NCBI GenBank assembly: GCA_017651265.1
Contig: JAGCDO010000001.1
Location: forward strand, 68,442 to 106,299
From: Prevotella sp.
GTDB taxonomy: Bacteria; Bacteroidota; Bacteroidia; Bacteroidales; Bacteroidaceae
Direction of reading: 5' to 3'
DNA length: 37,858 nucleotides
Part shown: positions 33,313 through 37,858 of the stretch, piece by piece
Layout of the letters: the number at the start of each line of letters is the position of its first letter
Numbering within the stretch: position 1 is the first letter of the stretch
Made by a program: the position numbers and the translations under genes
The notes under the pieces: model-generated
The model's database searches: none
Told to the model about the DNA's origin: nothing
The model's input: only the letters and a program-made list of their open reading frames with translations

Positions 33313-33320
33313 CAAAGATA
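33313..33320 (-). promoter_or_regulatory. -7 box before the small gene and nucleotidase
   Basis: TATCTTTG on the minus strand matches the consensus, 25 bp before the chosen ATG; no clear -33 TTTG is seen. It suggests that the nucleotidase-miaA group can be transcribed separately from uraA. Confidence 0.5.
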
Positions 33321-33354
33321 AACAAAAAAAATGAATCTACACGTTTCTTGTCGT

Positions 33355-34557
33355 TTATTCTTCTTTAGATGCCGGTAACAGAAGGTTGAGCAATACACCG
33401 ACAATGGCAGAAAGACCGATTCCGCTCATGGAGAACGAGCCAAAGGAAAGAACGGCTCCGCCAATACCCATGGTAAGCATCACACTGACAATGATGATAT
33501 TGCGCGTCTGTTTGAAATCAACCTTGTTGTTGATGAGGTTCTTCACTCCCACGCTGGCAATAGAGCCGAAGAGCAATAGCATGATTCCGCCGAGAACAGC
33601 AGTGGGGATGCTTTGCAGCAGGGCGTTCAGCTTGGCAATGACAGAGAAGACGATAGCCGTAGCTGCTGCGATACGAATCACCTGCGGATGGGTCACACGA
33701 GTAATCTGCATGGCACCCGTCACCTCACTGTAGGTGGTTACGGGAGGGCCGCAGAAGAACGAGGCGAACAGACAGGCAAGACCGTCGCCCAGCATCGTAC
33801 GATGAAGTCCGGGATCCTTCACGAAGTCCTTTCCCGCCACCTCGCTCACAACATACACATCACCGATATGCTCAATCACCGGAGCGATGGCTACGGGAAT
33901 CATGAACACAAAGGGTTCCCAGGCTAAATGCGGTAGTTGGAAATGTGCTATGCTTTGTGGTAAGGCCAACCATGGAGCCTCCCTCACCGGCGTGAAATCG
34001 ATCAGGCCCATACCTACGGCAACCACATATCCCACGATAATACCACACACCACAGGCACCAGTTTCAACATACCCTTGGCGAAAGTAAGCACGATAATTG
34101 CAGTTATCAGGGAGATAAAGGCCAGCAACCAGTTGTTCTTCGCCATATCTACAGCAGTAGCCGACAACGACAAACCGATGATGATGATGACCGGTCCTAT
34201 GACTACAGGAGGGAACAAACGGTCCAGGAATTTCTTCCCCTTCCATTTGATGAGTGCCGACATCAAGAAATACACCAAGGCAACGCCGGCAATTCCCGCA
34301 ATCGTCCCCGGCATGCCCCACAGCTTTGTTGCTTCTTTGATAGGGGCGATGAATGCGAAGCTGCTTCCGAGGAAAATGGGAACGACACCTTTTGTTACCA
34401 GATGAAAGATGAAAGTACCTACGCCTGCTGTCAACAATGCTGTAGCAGGATCTAATCCGATAAGAAGTGGGACCAGTACGGTTGAACCGAAGGCCACGAA
34501 CAGGAATTGCACGCCTACGATGGTCTTGCCTGCCGGGGTTAGTGTCTGACTATTCAT
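33355..34557 (-). CDS. uraA: Uracil permease (NCS2 family)
   Basis: 400 aa from MNSQTLTPAGKTIVGVQFLF; the frame opens at 34593, but that start would overlap the upstream gene, while 34557 leaves a 23-bp gap. The NCS2 fold has about 14 membrane segments. Substrate-site motifs are APVIEHIGDVYVVSEVAG (the Glu of TM8) and GPPVTTYSEVTGAM (the TM10 region), as in UraA. It moves uracil across the inner membrane with protons. The closest upstream gene encodes a Tsx-like outer membrane barrel, which suggests a two-membrane uptake route. Confidence 0.92.
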   Translation of the reverse strand: MNSQTLTPAGKTIVGVQFLFVAFGSTVLVPLLIGLDPATALLTAGVGTFIFHLVTKGVVPIFLGSSFAFIAPIKEATKLWGMPGTIAGIAGVALVYFLMSALIKWKGKKFLDRLFPPVVIGPVIIIIGLSLSATAVDMAKNNWLLAFISLITAIIVLTFAKGMLKLVPVVCGIIVGYVVAVGMGLIDFTPVREAPWLALPQSIAHFQLPHLAWEPFVFMIPVAIAPVIEHIGDVYVVSEVAGKDFVKDPGLHRTMLGDGLACLFASFFCGPPVTTYSEVTGAMQITRVTHPQVIRIAAATAIVFSVIAKLNALLQSIPTAVLGGIMLLLFGSIASVGVKNLINNKVDFKQTRNIIIVSVMLTMGIGGAVLSFGSFSMSGIGLSAIVGVLLNLLLPASKEE

Positions 34558-34580
34558 CTTTTTGATGTTGATAATGCGTC

Positions 34581-35279
34581 TCAGAACTTCCACTTCAGGG
34601 CGAGGGTGGGATTCACGAAGAACGACTTGTCGTTATAGGTGTTATAGATGAAGTTGCTACTGATCTCGCACTCTGAGCCAACGCTTAGATGCTTATTGAT
34701 ACTATACCAAAGCTGCGGCTCAGCCAAGAGCACCAGCTGTCCGTGATGGTTAGCCTTCTCTCCCCGCCACAGATCGATGAAGCCCGTGAAAGCAAACTTC
34801 TTGATCGGCAGATTCCATACCCCAGTAAGCTGCATACTATGGTAAGCCGACGTATAGTCATAACTCTTGAAATAGCGTTTATACATCAGCTGCAACGAGT
34901 AGGTTGCAGAAAGAGTTGGATTCCAGCCATTGTAGGCCATACCCACCAGCGCCGCCTGCTGAAAGCTGCCACTCTTACTCAGTCCGCCATTATACTCCAC
35001 ATGAGCGGCAAAGTTCGATCCCTTATATAGATTCAGTTCACGGGCAATCTCCGTATAAGCACTCTCTGTGAACTTCCTACTGAAGTCAACATCCACGAAA
35101 TAGAACCACGATCCCCACGAGTCAAGGTTGAAATGTTCCAAGGTCATAGTCACCTTCGGTCTTCCAGCCTCCTCATCAGGATAGATATTCCTTCCTAAAT
35201 CATAGTGCAGCTGCACGTTCTGAGCCTGCACACCAACCACTGCCATCAACAGCAGTGCGCCTAATAACAATCTTTTCAT
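34581..35279 (-). CDS. DUF5020 / Tsx-like outer membrane barrel
   Basis: A 232-aa protein with a signal peptide (MKRLLLGALLLMAVVGVQAQ). Alternating beta strands fill the rest (MTLEHFNLDSWGSWFYFVDV, then EIARELNLYKGSNFAAHVEY and LKWKF at the end), and the terminal Phe is typical of outer membrane barrels. The pattern, length and SWFYFVD motif resemble the DUF5020 family and the nucleoside channel Tsx. Its place directly before uraA supports a pore for nucleosides or nucleobases (inference). It lies 10 bp behind the preceding gene. Confidence 0.75.
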   Translation of the reverse strand: MKRLLLGALLLMAVVGVQAQNVQLHYDLGRNIYPDEEAGRPKVTMTLEHFNLDSWGSWFYFVDVDFSRKFTESAYTEIARELNLYKGSNFAAHVEYNGGLSKSGSFQQAALVGMAYNGWNPTLSATYSLQLMYKRYFKSYDYTSAYHSMQLTGVWNLPIKKFAFTGFIDLWRGEKANHHGQLVLLAEPQLWYSINKHLSVGSECEISSNFIYNTYNDKSFFVNPTLALKWKF

Positions 35280-35289
35280 AAACAGTTTA

Positions 35290-36567
35290 TTATTGTTTCA
35301 CCTTAATATATATACCATCAAACGCGGCACCCATTCCGAAGCACTCAAGCGACTCATTGCCGGTAATGGTGTTCAACACCACAAAACGTGGATAGAAGGT
35401 GGCACTGAAGCCATAGCCGCACTCATTGACATCGCGGTATTCGAACTTGTTACCCTTGAGTTCTGCGGGACGTCCTGTCTCACTCCCACCCTCTGCAATA
35501 TTGTGCCGCACGTTCCCACACTCAAAATGCACCTTGTTCTTACCGGCAGCACGGAAGGTGATATGTCCGCCCATCATCGACTGATAATTCTGATCCCATT
35601 TCTGGAAGGAATATTCCTTGCCGATATTTCCGGGATCCTCGGGGGTGAGGAGCGACTGCGTGAACCACTTGGGCATCTCACGACTGTAGGTCATGCTACT
35701 CATCTCCAGTTCCTTCTCTGTCTTGGGATTCGTCCATGTTCCTGACATCACCTCTTTCCACTCCTCCTCTTTCTTGTATTCGATAGTAATATCACCCGAG
35801 ATGATACCGTCCGACTGGTATTCGTACATGTGGTAGTAGTCGGTACCATTGTATTGGGTGATGGTTCCTGCAATCATGATGGGCGCAGGATTCTTTGCCT
35901 TGGGATAGTAGATATAGCCGGCCACCACATTATCATCCGTTCTTTGGAAAACGATGTTGATGGGAATGCGTCCATCGAGCATGGCATCAAAGCGATGACA
36001 AGGATAGTTCAGCAGTCCGCTGAAATCTACGTATTCATCATCCTCCATGGCCCATGTGTTCTCGAAATACTTCACCAGCTTGTTCCCCTTCCATCGGTAA
36101 TAAGTGGAGACCCTGTGGTCAGGACCTGCACTCAACACGGTACTGATACATTTCTTCTCCGGATCACACATCGGCTCACCAATACCAGAGAAGTTCTCAG
36201 CCTCAACAAAACCATGCTGTTGCTGATCCCATAGCAGTGCTTCGTGCCACGTGTTGTTGGCAAAGCCACCCATATAGCCCAGGTAAATGTCGGCATCAGG
36301 ATAACCGTCGAAGTTCAGATCTTCTTCAGACACCGTTCCGATAAGCTCAGCCATATCCTCAGGAACAGGGGCAGGTAACTCAAACGTGTACTCCTTGACG
36401 AGCTGGTTGCCCACATAGGCACCCATCTTCACATGCGAGATCTCCCCATCGGCATTCTTCACCTTGGTATTCTTGAACGAGAACTCACTCCGTTCATGAC
36501 GGGTAGTCTGTGCCATGACTGCAAGACCAGCTACTACCATCATACCAAAAACCCACAATCTCTTCAT
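35290..36567 (-). CDS. Secreted protein with an XAC2610-like segment, function unknown
   Basis: A 425-aa protein with a signal peptide (MKRLWVFGMMVVAGLAVMAQ). DLNFDGYPDADIYLGY (83-98), followed by WHEALLWDQQQHGFVE, matches the pattern of XAC2610-related proteins, in which a Ca-binding-like DxNxDGxxD loop precedes a beta sheet. The rest is beta-rich (ITQYNGTDYYHMYEY, FSATFYPRFVVLNTI) without a recognised enzyme motif. It lies 44 bp behind the next upstream gene and 10 bp before the DUF5020 gene. Confidence 0.75.
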   Translation of the reverse strand: MKRLWVFGMMVVAGLAVMAQTTRHERSEFSFKNTKVKNADGEISHVKMGAYVGNQLVKEYTFELPAPVPEDMAELIGTVSEEDLNFDGYPDADIYLGYMGGFANNTWHEALLWDQQQHGFVEAENFSGIGEPMCDPEKKCISTVLSAGPDHRVSTYYRWKGNKLVKYFENTWAMEDDEYVDFSGLLNYPCHRFDAMLDGRIPINIVFQRTDDNVVAGYIYYPKAKNPAPIMIAGTITQYNGTDYYHMYEYQSDGIISGDITIEYKKEEEWKEVMSGTWTNPKTEKELEMSSMTYSREMPKWFTQSLLTPEDPGNIGKEYSFQKWDQNYQSMMGGHITFRAAGKNKVHFECGNVRHNIAEGGSETGRPAELKGNKFEYRDVNECGYGFSATFYPRFVVLNTITGNESLECFGMGAAFDGIYIKVKQ

Positions 36568-36611
36568 GGTCTGTTATTATACCTTATTATATATCCTATA
36601 CCAGTATGATC

Positions 36612-37181
36612 TCAGAATTCCCGATTCATCAGGAGGTGGAAGGCATTGGTCAGCTCACCACCTACACGAATGGCGAAAGTAGGCTCCATCGTACGACTCG
36701 CGGAATTGATTTCATGCACCAGTCCTTCCTCGCCAGCACCCTGTGCCCCGCTACCGAAGTACAGGCGGGTCTCTTCGTCCTTGCCACTCTGGTTATTCTT
36801 CTCATAATAGAACACCAGGTCACCCTCCTTGTCGTACAGGAACTCCTGATAGTAGGTATGGGCAGCCACGTTATAGCTGTTGGTGATAAAGTAAGGCGTG
36901 AAGAAATAACGTCCCAGGTTCTCATCCTCCTGCAGCGTATAGTAGTAATGGGTGACACACTTCCCTGGTCCGCTACCCGGCAACATATAGTTACTGTTCA
37001 CGACGGTTTCATTGGCAGGGGTACCTTCCTTGGCTTTCTTCTCACTGTTGGCGATGTCCTGTTTAGCCTGTGTGTATAGTTTGCGGATCTCTGCCACACG
37101 CGCCTTGGCTGCGGGTGATGACTGTGCTCCTGCTGTTAACAGACAGCAGAGGCCAATGGCGATTAGGAATGTTCTCTTCAT
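36612..37181 (-). CDS. Secreted protein of unknown function
   Basis: 189 aa from MKRTFLIAIGLCCLLTAGAQ, a clear signal peptide. The longer frame to 37256 would run through the promoter at 37214-37244, so it is rejected. The mature part begins with a charged helix (KARVAEIRKLYTQAKQDIAN) and continues with beta-type sequence (YYYTLQEDENLGRYFF, then YQEFLYDKEGDLVFYYEKNN). No family is recognised. It is the first gene of the unit leading to uraA. Confidence 0.75.
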   Translation of the reverse strand: MKRTFLIAIGLCCLLTAGAQSSPAAKARVAEIRKLYTQAKQDIANSEKKAKEGTPANETVVNSNYMLPGSGPGKCVTHYYYTLQEDENLGRYFFTPYFITNSYNVAAHTYYQEFLYDKEGDLVFYYEKNNQSGKDEETRLYFGSGAQGAGEEGLVHEINSASRTMEPTFAIRVGGELTNAFHLLMNREF

Positions 37182-37213
37182 ATCCTTTATTTTGATTGTT
37201 ATTGTGTTGACTG

Positions 37214-37244
37214 CAAAAATACAAAAAAAATGCCGCCCGACAAA
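37214..37244 (-). promoter_or_regulatory. Promoter of the gene at 36612-37181 and the uraA cluster
   Basis: On the minus strand, TTTG (37244-37241), a 19-bp spacer and TATTTTTG (37221-37214). The -33 box lies in the loop of the gap terminator. Confidence 0.7.
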
Positions 37245-37255
37245 ATCGGACGGCA
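37223..37255 (-). terminator. Terminator of the gap gene
   Basis: On the minus strand, TGCCGTCCGA pairs with TCGGGCGGCA (one mismatch) around a TTTTG loop, followed by eight T. It lies about 90 bp behind the gap stop codon. Confidence 0.85.
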
Positions 37256-37346
37256 ATTATTATATTATTTCGCTGCTTATTTAAGTTGACTTCGTCGATT
37301 GAAAACGCGACTCGGCCAATAAAGCAAGCTTTTTGGCGCTCACTGC

Positions 37347-37858
<512 letters not shown>

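Noticed and set aside
37256-37346. tRNA or small RNA gene in the gap downstream region
   Set aside because: No cloverleaf or paired structure beyond the listed terminator was seen; no tRNA was recognised anywhere in the window.

Overview
The window looks like a chromosomal segment from a Bacteroidales bacterium, most likely Prevotella or a close relative. Evidence for this: a SusC/SusD pair; promoters of the Bacteroidetes type (TTTG, about 19-20 bp, then TAnnTTTG) in front of many genes; few clear Shine-Dalgarno sites; many lipoproteins and secreted proteins; a GH3 enzyme with a PA14 insert like Prevotella xylosidases; and the GDE-GT4-GH57 glycogen operon. The genus is inferred, not proven. 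I saw no tRNA, rRNA, insertion sequence, phage gene or CRISPR array.

Layout, left to right. Positions 1-2390 (minus strand) hold a padR - PspC-domain - TldD/PmbA-like operon with a palindromic operator over the padR promoter. Positions 2620-7835 (plus strand) hold a SusC/SusD nutrient uptake pair closed by a strong terminator. Positions 7836-8579 are gene-free and carry a 22-bp-period array, a 63-bp perfect inverted repeat and a second 22-bp-period array in its loop. Positions 8580-16032 (minus strand) are a complete tryptophan operon, trpD-C-F-A-(thioesterase)-B-E-G, led by a Trp-codon leader peptide and an attenuator. Positions 16092-16914 (plus) hold a 50-aa small protein gene and rpe; 16956-17555 (minus) encode an ECF sigma factor.

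Positions 17556-18677 have no protein gene. They hold a cobalamin riboswitch with its own promoter but no gene behind it, a predicted minus-strand small RNA of about 80 nt, and seven tandem dyads with 22-bp spacing. A GH3 beta-xylosidase/beta-glucosidase follows (plus), then the glycogen operon (minus) and a divergent Crp/Fnr-type regulator.

From 27038 to the end all genes are on the minus strand. In transcription order they are gap (partial, with terminator); two secreted unknown proteins, a DUF5020/Tsx-like barrel and uracil permease; then a small protein, 5'-nucleotidase, miaA, a secreted duplicated-domain protein, a lipoprotein and a diacylglycerol-kinase-like enzyme. Nucleotidase, barrel and permease together suggest salvage of nucleosides and nucleobases from outside the cell.

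The most unusual material is non-coding: the 22-bp dyad arrays in two intergenic regions, the long inverted repeat with helically phased AACATACAC motifs, the orphan B12 riboswitch next to a candidate sRNA, and the trp attenuator.
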